DNA of 5,651 nt from assembly GCA_964602455.1 (NCBI GenBank), contig CAZRRG010000119.1:1-5651 (forward strand), in the 5' to 3' direction. The position numbers and the translations under genes are program-made. Under the pieces are notes generated by a model. The model searched no databases, was not told the DNA's origin, and was given only the letters and a program-made list of their open reading frames with translations. Below, piece after piece: positions 5,639 to 5,651 of this stretch. Position 1 is the first letter of the stretch. Each line of letters opens with the position of its first letter. Source of the DNA: JBBDIP01 sp964602455 (lineage in GTDB: Bacteria; Bacillota; Sulfobacillia; Fermentithermobacillales; Fermentithermobacillaceae).

Positions 5639-5651
5639 ACAGCGTTAGGTA

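Overview
The window looks like chromosomal DNA from a GC-rich bacterium (about 60% G+C by eye). Strong purine-rich Shine-Dalgarno sites, GTG starts, a YtrA-type GntR regulator coupled to an ABC exporter, and a membrane-anchored L,D-transpeptidase with a Pro/Gly/Ser/Thr-rich linker fit a Gram-positive or Bacillota-like lineage. No marker gene fixes the taxonomy, so this is inference. I see no rRNA, tRNA, CRISPR array, insertion sequence or phage gene.

Left part (1-2811, + strand): the end of one ABC-2 type permease (its start lies outside the window), a second homologous permease, a short GntR/YtrA-type regulator and an ABC ATPase. The gaps are 13 nt and 2 nt, followed by an 8-nt overlap, so this is almost certainly one operon. 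It encodes a self-regulated ABC exporter: two different membrane subunits, a nucleotide-binding subunit and a ligand- or stress-responsive repressor. The substrate cannot be read from sequence. Relatives act in antibiotic, peptide or lipid export and in cell-envelope stress.

Middle (2827-3474, - strand): a convergent L,D-transpeptidase (YkuD domain) with a GTG start, ending 15 nt from the ATPase stop. A 7-bp inverted repeat spans both stop codons. The 238-nt gap between it and the next gene should hold divergent promoters. It contains a clear 6-bp inverted repeat just upstream of the transpeptidase ribosome binding site.

Right part (3713-5638, + strand): a small metal-dependent VOC/glyoxalase-fold protein, then a full-length M81/MlrC-family metallohydrolase. 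A 54-nt gap between them contains a possible 14-codon reading frame whose TGA overlaps the GTG start of the M81 gene. The two genes probably form a small catabolic or detoxification operon. The M81 protein keeps its likely metal ligands but departs from the family pattern, as I recall it, at two conserved motifs, so its substrate may differ from the known microcystin-linearised-peptide hydrolases.

Most of the window is ordinary housekeeping or accessory metabolism, and I did not find a clearly new system. The points most worth a second look are the divergent M81 motifs, the mini-ORF in front of that gene, and the permease-permease-regulator-ATPase gene order.
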